Below, in pieces: positions 27,313-36,615 of a stretch of DNA of 64,000 bases. The stretch comes from Pirellulales bacterium. GTDB taxonomy: Bacteria; Planctomycetota; Planctomycetia; Pirellulales; JACPPG01. The position numbers and the translations under genes are program-made. The notes beneath the pieces are model-generated. The model was not told the origin of the DNA, made no database searches, and was given only the letters and a program-made list of their open reading frames with translations. The number at the start of each line of letters is the position of its first letter. Position 1 is the stretch's first letter. The stretch is taken from contig DASYDW010000064.1 in NCBI GenBank assembly GCA_036499395.1, positions 62,001-126,000 on the forward strand, read 5' to 3'.

Positions 27313-28320
27313 TTATCTATTGCGGACAAATTTTTGTAACGTATGGCAGTCTGGTGCCACCATCCCTCGTCGGCCACCGGCGGACCACACAACCTCGGCC
27401 ACGTAGATGCTTCCCGCGGCGTCGACCCAGACATCGTGCGGCGCGTAGAAATCTCCCGCGGCGCAAGGATTGGTTCCGCCTCCCCAACGTGCCTTGAGCG
27501 TCCCAGCGCTGTCGAAGATGCTTAGCCGTCCCCCCGGGGCATCACTCGGAGCCGATGTACCCGGCCACATGCCTGCCCGATAACCGAGTTCGGCGACGTA
27601 AATATCGCCGGATTCGTCGATGAACACCTGGCAAGGCCGTGCCACGTCGGTCCAAGCGCTGAGAAACTCGCCATCGGGCGTGAATAGTTGCAGACGGCTG
27701 TTTTCGCGATCAGCTACATACACGATGCCTTGCCGATCGATGGCGATGCCGTGAGCCACGTGAAACTGACCAGGGCCGTCGCCCGGCTCGCCCCAGGAGC
27801 GCAACAGTCGGCCCATCTCATCGAATTTATGAATTCGCGCATTGCCGTAACCGTCGCTGACGAAGATCTCGCCCGTCGCGGCAAGTGCCACGTTCGTAGG
27901 AAAGTGAAACGGCGCACCCACGCGCTCGATCGTGCGATAGTCAACGCTCGTGGCGCCTGTGTCCGATGGCGCGCCGCTTGTGCCCAGTTTGAGCAATAAT
28001 CGCCCCTCGGACGTGAGTTTTCGCACCGTGTGATCTAAATCATCAGTGCAATAGATGGCATCATCGGGACCGATATGAATTCCATGCGGCCGGGCAAATA
28101 CTCCTTCGCCCCATGATTCCAGAAATACGCCATCACGATCGAAGATGGCGACCGGATGCGTGCCACGGTTAAAAACGAAAACCCGTCCGCGCGAATCGGT
28201 CGCGACGGCCGTGACTTCTTGCCACGTGACGTGCGTTGGTCGCTGCGCCCAATCGGCAACCGCGGTGTAGCCGAAATCATCGCAGGTAAGGTGAGTGCTG
28301 ATGGCGGAACCCTTGATCAT
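27313..28320 (-). CDS. NHL-repeat six-bladed beta-propeller protein
   Basis: Protein of 335 residues made of NHL/SMP-30-type blades, for example FARPHGIHIGPDDAIYCTD, FPTNVALAATGEIFVSDGYGN and VAHGIAIDRQGIVYVADREN. Each has the GI/VA-D-x-x-G-x-V/I-Y-V-A-D pattern. Such proteins bind ligands or act as lyases (peptidyl-hydroxyglycine lyase type) but no catalytic set can be picked out. No signal peptide is visible, so it is likely cytoplasmic. Gene order, NHL protein then Zn-dehydrogenase with 24 bp between, suggests a joint role in oxidation of a small organic compound (inference). Confidence 0.82.
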   Translation of the reverse strand: MIKGSAISTHLTCDDFGYTAVADWAQRPTHVTWQEVTAVATDSRGRVFVFNRGTHPVAIFDRDGVFLESWGEGVFARPHGIHIGPDDAIYCTDDLDHTVRKLTSEGRLLLKLGTSGAPSDTGATSVDYRTIERVGAPFHFPTNVALAATGEIFVSDGYGNARIHKFDEMGRLLRSWGEPGDGPGQFHVAHGIAIDRQGIVYVADRENSRLQLFTPDGEFLSAWTDVARPCQVFIDESGDIYVAELGYRAGMWPGTSAPSDAPGGRLSIFDSAGTLKARWGGGTNPCAAGDFYAPHDVWVDAAGSIYVAEVVWSAGGRRGMVAPDCHTLQKFVRNR

Positions 28321-28455
28321 TGAGCGCGACCGGGATGCATGGCGGGCGGTGTCAGGAATTCTAATTCAGATTCCGCAGGAATGCACAGTCATGAGGAGGA
28401 ACTACGCCCCTGCAAGCCGGTCGTGACATTTACGGCCGATGCGAATAGCAGGCAG

Positions 28456-31077
28456 CTAATTCGCGGCGTGCTCGAACAAGTCTTCCAGCGTCAACGACGG
28501 TTCTTCGTCGCCGGCGGTAAAGAACAGTGGTTCGTCGAGCGGTGAAAGGTTGCCCAGATGGCTTTCGGCAATGCGCGTCCAGGCGGCATCAATGGCTTGC
28601 TTCTGCCGGCCGTTCATCTTCCACGAGAGAGGGGTAAAGTAATCATCCCACTCTTCGGTCGTGGGCTTGAAGACCAACTTCGCGGCATGACTGACGCCGG
28701 CATGCCCGGGAAGCGTGAAGGCGAATTTGACGGACGCGATTTGCAGAGGTGGCTGGTATCGATGCTTGCGCTCGCGCAGTGGATGGGCGTCGGTCGGCGT
28801 TGCCGATTCCGGCACGCTACCCAGCGGCGTGACCTCACCCGTCTTTTGACGGCGCACGAGGTTGTGCGTCACGGCAAAAGGTTCAAGCCAGCGGCGCATT
28901 GTCGTGTGCTCGCCGTCCGCAGCATCAGTCTGCGCCGCCTGTCGGCGGCCAGCACGATCGGCCCAGCGGCGCACTTCCGCGATCAGCATGGCTTGCATTT
29001 GGGCCGCCTCCCATTCGCCGCGTTCGGACTGCGAAGATTCACGCACCTGCGTCAGCAACTCCAAAGGTCCGGTCAGTGCCCGGCGCCACGCCGAACTGGA
29101 AACCTGATCTTCAAGCGCCGCGTCCTGCGCATCGTAAGTCGTACGAGGCTGCGGCTGCGCGCCCGCGAACGGCAAAATGCGCACGATTAAGATGCGGTCA
29201 AATGGCGGGGATTGGTCATCTTCGTCGTCAGTCTGAAAATGCGAGAGCAACTGCGTGAGCGCTTGAATCACGGTGAGAATACCTTCGTTCTCGGCGTAGC
29301 CGCCATCGGCGAACGGCACGCGCGGGTAGGGCTCGCCATCGAAGACAGGCCGGCAGATCGGCGCCACGTACGAGAATGTCGCTGACAGCCGCGCTGCCGA
29401 AACAACGCTCAAGTCCCAATTGGGATAAGCCTGCACCAGCTCTTCCGGATCGCAGATACGTCCGTTGTCGCGCTCGATCAATCGGATCGGCGTCCAGAGA
29501 AAGCGGGCACCTGTGCTGCCATTGGTACTATTGAAAACCGGAATCGGCGCCCCCGATTTTTCGACATCATGCAGCGTGCGGCGCATCGTATAGTTCGATG
29601 CGTCATGATGCGCAAGACGGCTGGACCACAAATCTTCGAGCACGCTCCCCCGATCTCGCAATAAACCAGGCCACACGCGCCGCACCGGTAGAATCGTCGG
29701 CACAAGGTCATAGAACGCGATGCCCCAGGCCGTGGCTTCGAGGCTCGAAGCTCGTGCGCTATCGTTGATCGTATCGATCGTGGCCTGCGTAGCGGCGGGC
29801 GATGTCGCGCCAGTAAGCTCCGCGTACCGGTCCAGGTAGTACATCAAACCCACGCTGCCCCCCGAAACGCCGCTGACCAGCCGCACGCTACGCGTGAACG
29901 GAATGCCATAACGGCGATGCAGCTCGGTCATGACCTTGGCCGTCCAGGCCGTGGCTTGAATGCCGCCGCCGGCCGCCGCGACGACCACGAGTGTTCGCTT
30001 TCCATCTTTGCTGCGCGGAAGCGCGAGAGGGTTCTGGTCATCGTCGCCGGGCTGCCATTGTCGCACGACGTCGTACAGTGTCGGCGGCTCGGGGGACGTG
30101 GCCCCGCGCCGCTGCATGTTGAAATAATGATCGTTCCGCGACGCCAGGCTTAGCAGCACGCCCGCGGTCAGCAGCACGATCGGCACCGGCAGCCGGTAAA
30201 GATCGAGACAGAACGCTGCTGCCGTCAGCAGCACACCGGCGATGATCAGAATCAAGATCACATAGAACAGCACCGGCACCATTTCGTTCGTTGGCTTGAC
30301 AGTGAAATACACGGTCGCATAACCGACGAGCGCCAACAGCAGTGTGAAAAACAGCTGCGCATGACCCGGGCGCAGACGATAGATCGGCGGATCATCCTTG
30401 TGCATCGTGTCGTCGACGACCTGCTCGGCGTATCCGGTGCTGGCCTTTAACAGATGCGCCGCGACACCGTCGAGCGCAGCGACGACGCGCGTGCCAACCA
30501 GGCGACGAAATAGTGCGTCGCTGGGCAATAACTCGGCCGCCGTCAATTGATGCCCGATGGCAAAGCGGGCCGTCCCGCTCGCCACGATCAGCAGCAGTGC
30601 CGCGGCGCCGACGCCCCCCAGAACCGCCAGGCCCGAGTGCTCGACGATTTCCACAAGCGACGGCGCACTTCCAGTATTGCCATAGGGAGTAGCCCAGGCG
30701 CAGACCAATGGGATCAAAAGGCCGATCGCAAGCCATAGCGTGATCCACATCGCGGACCAGGCGAAGGTGAATGACGGACCGTCAAAATCCCAATCGGGGC
30801 AATCGGGAAAGCGATCCTTGGCGTTCAGCAGCGTGACCCGAGCCTCGACCATCGCAAGCGCCACCGCGACAAGCGACAGCCAGGTAAGGTGAAACATCTG
30901 ATGCTGGCCGTCGACCAGAAATACGTTTCCCAGAATCGTATTGGTGCGAAACTGCCAACCGAGAAACGCCAGCAGCACAAGCGCAGCCGGCACCAGCAAG
31001 GCGTAGCGGATAAAAAATGCCAGATGCACGAGTCCAGGTAAGAACGCGACGCTCCGCGGAATGTCGCTCTTCGGCAT
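28456..31077 (-). CDS. Multi-pass membrane patatin-like phospholipase
   Basis: Protein of 873 residues with about seven hydrophobic segments in the first 315 residues, followed by a patatin hydrolase domain. Motifs: oxyanion loop AAAGGGIQA (about 368-376), nucleophile GVSGG with Ser405, and catalytic Asp591 in FADGG. Patatins are Ser-Asp lipid acyl hydrolases. A membrane-fused N-terminus of this size is uncommon in the family and puts the active domain close to lipid. The ATG at 31077 has GGAGGT six bases upstream, a strong start. It is a single gene, on the same strand as the dehydratase gene with an 86-bp gap. Confidence 0.88.
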   Translation of the reverse strand: MPKSDIPRSVAFLPGLVHLAFFIRYALLVPAALVLLAFLGWQFRTNTILGNVFLVDGQHQMFHLTWLSLVAVALAMVEARVTLLNAKDRFPDCPDWDFDGPSFTFAWSAMWITLWLAIGLLIPLVCAWATPYGNTGSAPSLVEIVEHSGLAVLGGVGAAALLLIVASGTARFAIGHQLTAAELLPSDALFRRLVGTRVVAALDGVAAHLLKASTGYAEQVVDDTMHKDDPPIYRLRPGHAQLFFTLLLALVGYATVYFTVKPTNEMVPVLFYVILILIIAGVLLTAAAFCLDLYRLPVPIVLLTAGVLLSLASRNDHYFNMQRRGATSPEPPTLYDVVRQWQPGDDDQNPLALPRSKDGKRTLVVVAAAGGGIQATAWTAKVMTELHRRYGIPFTRSVRLVSGVSGGSVGLMYYLDRYAELTGATSPAATQATIDTINDSARASSLEATAWGIAFYDLVPTILPVRRVWPGLLRDRGSVLEDLWSSRLAHHDASNYTMRRTLHDVEKSGAPIPVFNSTNGSTGARFLWTPIRLIERDNGRICDPEELVQAYPNWDLSVVSAARLSATFSYVAPICRPVFDGEPYPRVPFADGGYAENEGILTVIQALTQLLSHFQTDDEDDQSPPFDRILIVRILPFAGAQPQPRTTYDAQDAALEDQVSSSAWRRALTGPLELLTQVRESSQSERGEWEAAQMQAMLIAEVRRWADRAGRRQAAQTDAADGEHTTMRRWLEPFAVTHNLVRRQKTGEVTPLGSVPESATPTDAHPLRERKHRYQPPLQIASVKFAFTLPGHAGVSHAAKLVFKPTTEEWDDYFTPLSWKMNGRQKQAIDAAWTRIAESHLGNLSPLDEPLFFTAGDEEPSLTLEDLFEHAAN

Positions 31078-31163
31078 GAGGCACCTCCGTGTGCATGGGC
31101 TGCGTTCTTAATCAACGTCGGTTGATCTGCCCAAGAGCGCGAGCCTGATCGTTAGGATACCAT

Positions 31164-32342
31164 CTACCAATCCCCCACGCTGCCATCAGCATAGAATGTG
31201 CGTTGCGGCAGCTCTTGTTGGAAGGGGTGTTTTTTGATCTCGGCTTCGTTAATTTCAATTCCCAAGCCGGGCTTCGTGCCGGGGCGAACGATTCGACCCT
31301 TGGGCTCGACATGAAAACCTTCGGTGACCACATCCTGCCGCCACGGAACGTCCAGGTGGACCGATTCGCAGATGATGTAACTAGGCGTGGCGAAGCCGAA
31401 CTCCAGCGAGGCCGCGGTACTGACGGGCCCTTGCGGGTTGTGCGGTGCTAGCGAGACGCGATACGCCTCTGCCAGCGCCGCGATGCGCCGTGCTTCGGAA
31501 AGTCCGCCCGTATGCGTGATGTCGGGCTGGGCCACGCTAAAAGCGCGACGCTCGAAGAATTCGCGAAAGGCGTGGATGCCGATCAGCCGTTCCCCCGTCG
31601 CAATCGGCGTTCGCACTGCGTGCTGAATGTCGGCCATCGCCGCGGGAGCTTCGGGCCAGCAGGGTTCTTCCAGCCAGTACAGCTCGTACGGTTCGAGCGC
31701 CTTGGCAAAAAGCAGACCCATTCGCGGCGAGGGGCGCGCGTGACAATCGACCATCAGATCGATGCCGTCCCCCACGGCGTCACGCATCGCGCGCACGCAG
31801 GCTTCGGCATAGCGGATCGGCCGCAGCCCCTCGAGCGGCATCGTCTCGGGCACGCCCATCGTCTTCATCGCGGTAAAGCCCTCATCGACGGCACGGGCCG
31901 CGAGGTCCGCAAACCGCGCTGCATCTCCGGGAGCCGATTCGTACATGTCCTCCATCTTCCCACCGCCCAGGTGGCAATAGGTGCGGATGTAGTCTCGCAC
32001 TGGCCCACCCCACAGCTTGTGGCAAGGAACGCCGTGAATTTTGCCCACGATGTCCCACAGCGCAATGTCGATGCCGCTGATTGCGGTGCCGCGTACGACA
32101 CCATTGCCGTGCCAGAAATGTTGACGAAACATCATCTGCCACAGGTGCTCGACGCGCGTCGGATCCTCGCCGATCAATAGCGGCGCAAGATCGTCGATCG
32201 CGCCCACCACGGCGCGGGTGTGCCATTCGAGTGTTGCTTCTCCCCAACCCCACAGACCCGGCTGATCCGTCAAGACTTTGACGAAGATCCAGTTCCGCAT
32301 CCGAGCGTGACAAACGTGCGTTTCGATGGCAGTGATTTTCAT
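31164..32342 (-). CDS. Mandelate racemase/muconate lactonizing enzyme-family sugar-acid dehydratase
   Basis: Enolase-superfamily enzyme of 392 residues resembling galactonate/mannonate dehydratases. Seen: capping domain [42 protein letters not shown], the first metal ligand in [11 protein letters not shown], the second in [10 protein letters not shown], then IATGERL and [13 protein letters not shown]. Members dehydrate aldonic acids to 2-keto-3-deoxy acids. The upstream frame (to 32522) is Arg-rich and overlaps inverted repeats, so the ATG at 32342 was taken. It is divergent from an MFS transporter, a common pairing for sugar-acid uptake and breakdown. Confidence 0.9.
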   Translation of the reverse strand: MKITAIETHVCHARMRNWIFVKVLTDQPGLWGWGEATLEWHTRAVVGAIDDLAPLLIGEDPTRVEHLWQMMFRQHFWHGNGVVRGTAISGIDIALWDIVGKIHGVPCHKLWGGPVRDYIRTYCHLGGGKMEDMYESAPGDAARFADLAARAVDEGFTAMKTMGVPETMPLEGLRPIRYAEACVRAMRDAVGDGIDLMVDCHARPSPRMGLLFAKALEPYELYWLEEPCWPEAPAAMADIQHAVRTPIATGERLIGIHAFREFFERRAFSVAQPDITHTGGLSEARRIAALAEAYRVSLAPHNPQGPVSTAASLEFGFATPSYIICESVHLDVPWRQDVVTEGFHVEPKGRIVRPGTKPGLGIEINEAEIKKHPFQQELPQRTFYADGSVGDW

Positions 32343-32376
32343 GTTTTTGTGGTCACGTGCGGAGTACTTCAAGTAG

Positions 32377-32439
32377 GGTGCCCGGCGGGCACCGCTCAAA
32401 CGTTGCGGCGATCGGTGCGGATGGCGCACCGATCGCCGC
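32377..32439. repeat. Two adjacent strong palindromes in a divergent promoter region
   Basis: A seven-base perfect palindrome (GGTGCCC-GGC-GGGCACC, 32377-32393) is followed by a 15-base perfect inverted repeat, arms 32405-32419 and 32425-32439, with loop GATGG. A small TACTTCAAGTA palindrome precedes both. They lie in the leader of the dehydratase transcript and upstream of the MFS gene. They could be a repeated extragenic palindrome (REP-like), an operator, or an mRNA structure. Confidence 0.7.
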
Positions 32440-32618
32440 GAGCGCGCGTTTAGGACACGAGCGTAGCACCTGTCGACACGACGACCAAGAGTTAGCCGAT
32501 TTGTGTTGACATGGAGCGCCACGGCCAGTCAATTGGCGGCCGGATGCCGCTGGCATCGTGCGAGCGAGATAGCGCAGCATCGGCCTCGAAGGGACCATTC
32601 GCCGGCAGTACTTGTCCC

Positions 32619-33947
32619 ATGCCCGATCGCCATACTGTCCCCGAATCCCTGCCGCGAATGCGTGTCGCGATCCGTTATCTGGTGCTGGCTTGGCTCTGCC
32701 TGGCGGCGGCGCTGGCTTACGGTCAACGCTTTCTGCTGGGACTCTGCGCCACGCTGGTACAAGCCGACCTGGCACTTTCGGACCAGGCCATGGGTTGGGT
32801 GATGGGGGCCTTCTTCATCACATACGCCGCGTTTCAGATTCCAGGCGGTTGGTTGGCCAGTCGTTGGGGAAGCCGCGCTGCGCTGGCCGCGTGCGTGGCG
32901 GGCTGTTCGCTCTCGACTACGATGACAGGTGCCGCCTTCGGCGCTGCGTCGCTGTTCCTGTTGCGCTCGGTGATCGGCATCGGGCAAGCGGGCATCTTTC
33001 CAGCTTCGACGGCCACGATCGCGCGCTGGTTTCCACGTACCGAGCGCGCCATGGCTAGCGGCCTGCTAACCGGATTCATGTCCGCCGGCGGCGCTGCCGC
33101 GCTCGCCTGCGGCGGTTGGCTCCTAAAGCACGAGTACGTTGGATGGCGCAGCGCGTTCGTCCTCGTCGGCGTGCCCGGCATTGCCTGGGCTGTGGGGTTC
33201 TATGCCTGGTTTCGTAATCGGCCCGAAGAACATAAAAGCGTGCGCGCCGCCGAGCTCGCCACGATCCAAGCCGGCAGCGACGAACCGGGCTCGCGCGATG
33301 TGGTCACCGAACCGACGCCCTGGCTGGCGCTCGCGACAAGCATCCCGATGTGGTTGATCGCCATGCAGCAGTTTTTTCGCGCTGCCGGGTATGCGTTGTT
33401 CGCCAGTTGGTTTCCGAAATACCTGCAAGAGATGTACGGGTCTTCGATCGAAGCGGCCGGCTTTCTGACCAGTATTGCCGTTGTCGCCGTGGCCATCGGG
33501 TCGCCGGTCGGCGGAGCGTTTTCGGACTGGCTGCTGGCGCGTACTGGCAGCCGGCAGCTCAGCCGTAAGGGAACTGCGATCGTCACCATGTTCCTGTGCG
33601 CCGGTCTGTTCCTGGCGGCGGGCCTCGCCAGCGGAGCGCAAACGGCGATCGTCCTGATCACGGCCGCAAATTTTTTTGGCGCGGTCGCAGGCCCGGTCGC
33701 CTACGCGATCACGATCGACATGGGAGGCCGGCACGTCCCAACCGTTTTCAGCATTATGAACATGGCAGGAAATATCGGCGCCGCGGCGTTTCCCGTGGTC
33801 GTCGGCATACTCGTACAGTGGAGTGAACGCTGGGACTGGATTCCGTTATTCATGGCTGGCATTTATGTCACCGGTGCGGTCTTCTGGCTCGCTCTGGATA
33901 CCCGCGGAACGGTGTTCGAGAATAGCGAAGCTTCGGCGGTCGATTGA
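32619..33947 (+). CDS. MFS transporter (anion:cation symporter type)
   Basis: Permease of about 442 residues with 12 predicted membrane helices. It has the MFS loop GGWLASRWGSR (helix 2-3, motif A-like) and a central hydrophilic loop. The overall pattern (LVLAWLCLAAALAYGQRF start, WFPRTERAMASGL before helix 5) fits the ACS family, which moves galactonate, glucarate, hexuronates or phthalate. Because it is divergent from a sugar-acid dehydratase, uptake of that acid is likely (inference). The frame opens at 32511; the ATG at 32619 gives a typical start but has no clear ribosome site, and 32658 is also possible. Confidence 0.87.
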   Translation: MPDRHTVPESLPRMRVAIRYLVLAWLCLAAALAYGQRFLLGLCATLVQADLALSDQAMGWVMGAFFITYAAFQIPGGWLASRWGSRAALAACVAGCSLSTTMTGAAFGAASLFLLRSVIGIGQAGIFPASTATIARWFPRTERAMASGLLTGFMSAGGAAALACGGWLLKHEYVGWRSAFVLVGVPGIAWAVGFYAWFRNRPEEHKSVRAAELATIQAGSDEPGSRDVVTEPTPWLALATSIPMWLIAMQQFFRAAGYALFASWFPKYLQEMYGSSIEAAGFLTSIAVVAVAIGSPVGGAFSDWLLARTGSRQLSRKGTAIVTMFLCAGLFLAAGLASGAQTAIVLITAANFFGAVAGPVAYAITIDMGGRHVPTVFSIMNMAGNIGAAAFPVVVGILVQWSERWDWIPLFMAGIYVTGAVFWLALDTRGTVFENSEASAVD

Positions 33948-34008
33948 CTCGTCGGCGAATCGACCGCCGAGAGGTTGTCAAACGTCGGCGTGCGGTGACA
34001 ATACGCTA

Positions 34009-34380
34009 ATGCCGAAGCGCAAACAAAAGATCGAGGTGCCATCGCCGCGCGATCCTAATCCGAGTGTCGAATTCTTGACCGTGGCCTGGATGCTGTCGGT
34101 GATGACGGCACTTGTGTGCGAATTGGGATTCGTCGCGGCGCGGGGCTACCTGTTATTGGTTGACAGCAAAACGGCAACGATCCAGGCCCTGGCCGCGATG
34201 CTGTTGTTCGCGGCCCTCGTGATTGGGCTAGTCTCGCTGGGCTTGATGGTCCTCGTCGTACGCATGCGCCGCGTGACGCCACCGCGCGGGATTTTAGTGT
34301 TCGCTGCCGTGGTGTCATTGGTACCTGTTGCGGCGATGATTGTGAGACTGCTGTCTGGCAGCCTGATCGCCACACCGTGA
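34009..34380 (+). CDS. Small membrane protein upstream of lutB
   Basis: Unrecognised protein of 123 residues with a basic N-terminus (MPKRKQK) and three hydrophobic segments (about 24-44, 60-82 and 94-115). It starts at the ATG at 34009, just downstream of the MFS gene, and ends 10 bp before lutB, so it may belong to the lut unit. No conserved motif is visible. The frame extends to 33823 but overlaps the MFS gene. Confidence 0.6.
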   Translation: MPKRKQKIEVPSPRDPNPSVEFLTVAWMLSVMTALVCELGFVAARGYLLLVDSKTATIQALAAMLLFAALVIGLVSLGLMVLVVRMRRVTPPRGILVFAAVVSLVPVAAMIVRLLSGSLIATP

Positions 34381-34390
34381 TGCGCCTGGA

Positions 34391-35845
34391 ATGAATTCCG
34401 TGAAAACGACAACCGAGACCGATTATTCCCGGCAGGAACATCACGAGTTTCTGGCGGCCAGCCAGGCGGCGCTCACCGACGAAAGTCTGCAATCGTCGCT
34501 GTCGCTGCTAGGCTCGACGCTGGGGCACCGCAATAGCGAGGCATTCGCCGCATTTCCCGCCTCGGCGCAGTTGCGCGAGAAAGCCCGGGCGATCAAAGAC
34601 GCCACGCTGGCCGAGTTGGACAAGCATCTCGAAACGCTCGAAGCGAGCGTAAAGTCACGAGGCGGTCAGGTACACTTCGCCGCTGACGGGGCAGATGCTT
34701 GCCAAATCATTCTCAATATTTTGACAAAAGCGAACGTGCGTCGCGTGGTCAAAAGCAAGTCGATGACCAGCGAAGAGATTCACCTCAATCCGGCGCTCGA
34801 GGCCGCCGGCATCGAGCCCGTGGAAACCGATTTCGGTGAATACATCATCCAGGTTGCGGGGCAACGGCCATCGCACATCGTGGCGCCAGCCATCCATTTG
34901 CGCGCGTCGCACGTGGCCGACATTCTCAGTCCCGTGGCTGGCGAGCGACTGCCGCCGGATGCCACGGAATTAGCAGCCTTTGCCCGCAAACGGCTGCGCG
35001 AGGCATTCGCCACGGCCGATGTCGGGATCACGGGTGCGAATTTCGTGGTGGCCGAAACGGGCACGGTCGTGCTGTTGGAGAACGAAGGGAATATTCGCCT
35101 CTCGACCGGGATGCCGCGTGTCCATGTCGCGGTGGTAGGAATCGAGAAAGTCATCCCGCGCATGGCCGACTTGCCGGTCTTCTTGAAGATCCTGGCCCGC
35201 GGCGCCACGGGGCAGAAGATGTCGGTTTATACCTCGCTGATCACCGGCGCGCGCCGCCCTGGCGAACTCGACGGTCCGGAAGAATTCCATTTGGTGCTTT
35301 TGGATAACGGACGCACGAAGATTCTCGGCGGACCACTGCGCGAAAGCTTGTTTTGTATTCGTTGCGGGGCCTGCTTAAACGCTTGTCCGATCTTCCGCAA
35401 TATCGGCGGACACGCCTACGGCGGCATCTACTCCGGCCCGATCGGCGCTGTACTTACTCCGCTCTACGACGGGCTGGCCGCGAATCATCACTTGCCGCAC
35501 GCGTCGAGCCTGTGCGGCGCCTGCCAGGCGGCCTGCCCGGTGAAAATTGCCATTCCCGAAATGCTCATCAAGCTGCGTGAGCAATTGCACCATGAGCCGG
35601 GGGAGTCAGGACGCATCGAAGCGCTCGCATATCGCGTGTGGGCCCGCATGATGCGCAGCCCGACACTCTATCGTCTGGGTACCTGGCTAGCGACGCGGAC
35701 CGCCGGACGCATCTGGACCAGTCGCTGGATGAGCAAGCTGCCGGGAGGATTGAACGGCTGGACCGTCAGCCGCGACTTTCCGGCCCCTGCCGCTGAGCGC
35801 TTTCGCGATTGGTGGGAACGCGAAGGAAAAGGAGGCCCGACGTGA
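34391..35845 (+). CDS. lutB: L-lactate utilization iron-sulfur protein LutB
   Basis: Subunit of the LutABC L-lactate oxidation complex, 484 residues. The N-terminal LUD domain (about 60-300) is followed by ferredoxin-like cysteine motifs CIRCGACLNACP and CGACQAACP that bind two [4Fe-4S] clusters, and a C-terminal DUF3390-type tail. GGHAYGGIYSGPIGAVLTP is a strong LutB signature. Electrons from lactate would pass to the membrane or to partners. The stop overlaps the lutC start. No lutA (DUF224 cysteine-rich subunit) is present in the window. Confidence 0.92.
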   Translation: MNSVKTTTETDYSRQEHHEFLAASQAALTDESLQSSLSLLGSTLGHRNSEAFAAFPASAQLREKARAIKDATLAELDKHLETLEASVKSRGGQVHFAADGADACQIILNILTKANVRRVVKSKSMTSEEIHLNPALEAAGIEPVETDFGEYIIQVAGQRPSHIVAPAIHLRASHVADILSPVAGERLPPDATELAAFARKRLREAFATADVGITGANFVVAETGTVVLLENEGNIRLSTGMPRVHVAVVGIEKVIPRMADLPVFLKILARGATGQKMSVYTSLITGARRPGELDGPEEFHLVLLDNGRTKILGGPLRESLFCIRCGACLNACPIFRNIGGHAYGGIYSGPIGAVLTPLYDGLAANHHLPHASSLCGACQAACPVKIAIPEMLIKLREQLHHEPGESGRIEALAYRVWARMMRSPTLYRLGTWLATRTAGRIWTSRWMSKLPGGLNGWTVSRDFPAPAAERFRDWWEREGKGGPT

Positions 35846-36525
35846 ATCGCGAGGAGTTCCTGACTCGGGTGCGGACTGCCGCAGCAGCCGGTCGGGCCTA
35901 TCGTGTTAATGCCGACGCGACGATTCCCAACGAAGCCGGCTACGTTGGCGGCGGCGATGATCTGCCGGCGCGCTTGGCCGCCGAGATCACGGCCGTCGGC
36001 GGACAAGCCACGCTAGTGAATGATTTGTCCGGCGCGCGCGAGGCGCTCGCGACAGTCGTCGAACAGTACAAGCCGCGAACCGCGTTTTGCTGGCAGCATC
36101 CGGTGCTGGATGCACTCGCGCTGGACGAATACTTAAACGAGCGGGGAATCGGCAAGTTATCGCAGCAAGGTCTGGCCGCGCTTTCGCCAGCAGAACAACG
36201 CGCGAAGATACTGGCGGCCGACATCGGCATCACGAGCGTCACGTATGCGATTGCCGAGACGGGCAGCCTGGTAATGATGGCCCAGACGGGGCGCGAGCGC
36301 TTGGCGAGCCTGCTGCCGCCGGTACACGTGGCGATCGTCGAGCGTAAACAAATCCTGCCGGATCTGTTTGATCTGTTCGCCGAACTACGCGACGAGGGTT
36401 ACGAGAACCTGCCGAGCAATCTTGCGTTCATTACCGGCCCCAGCAAGACCGGCGACATCGAATTTACGCTCACCACGGGCGTACACGGACCGGGCAAGTG
36501 GCACGTGATCGTGGTCCGCGCGTAG
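35842..36525 (+). CDS. lutC: Lactate utilization protein LutC (LUD domain)
   Basis: LUD-domain protein of 227 residues. Conserved parts: TSVTYAIAETGSLVMMAQTG (core of the LUD fold), then PPVHVAIVERKQILPDLFD and SNLAFITGPSKTGDIEFTLT with the terminal GVHGPGKWHVIVV. It works with LutA and LutB in L-lactate oxidation. The frame extends to 35809, but the GTG at 35842 overlaps the lutB stop (GTGA) with AGGAGG upstream, so it is the start and the genes are translationally coupled. Confidence 0.92.
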   Translation: MNREEFLTRVRTAAAAGRAYRVNADATIPNEAGYVGGGDDLPARLAAEITAVGGQATLVNDLSGAREALATVVEQYKPRTAFCWQHPVLDALALDEYLNERGIGKLSQQGLAALSPAEQRAKILAADIGITSVTYAIAETGSLVMMAQTGRERLASLLPPVHVAIVERKQILPDLFDLFAELRDEGYENLPSNLAFITGPSKTGDIEFTLTTGVHGPGKWHVIVVRA

Positions 36526-36615
36526 TCGCCGCGCGGGCGTTGCATACATGCCTATTCGCCCTGCGGTCGAAAAGGCATGGCACCACCTTGTAGCGACAGT
36601 AGTGACAACCGATCG

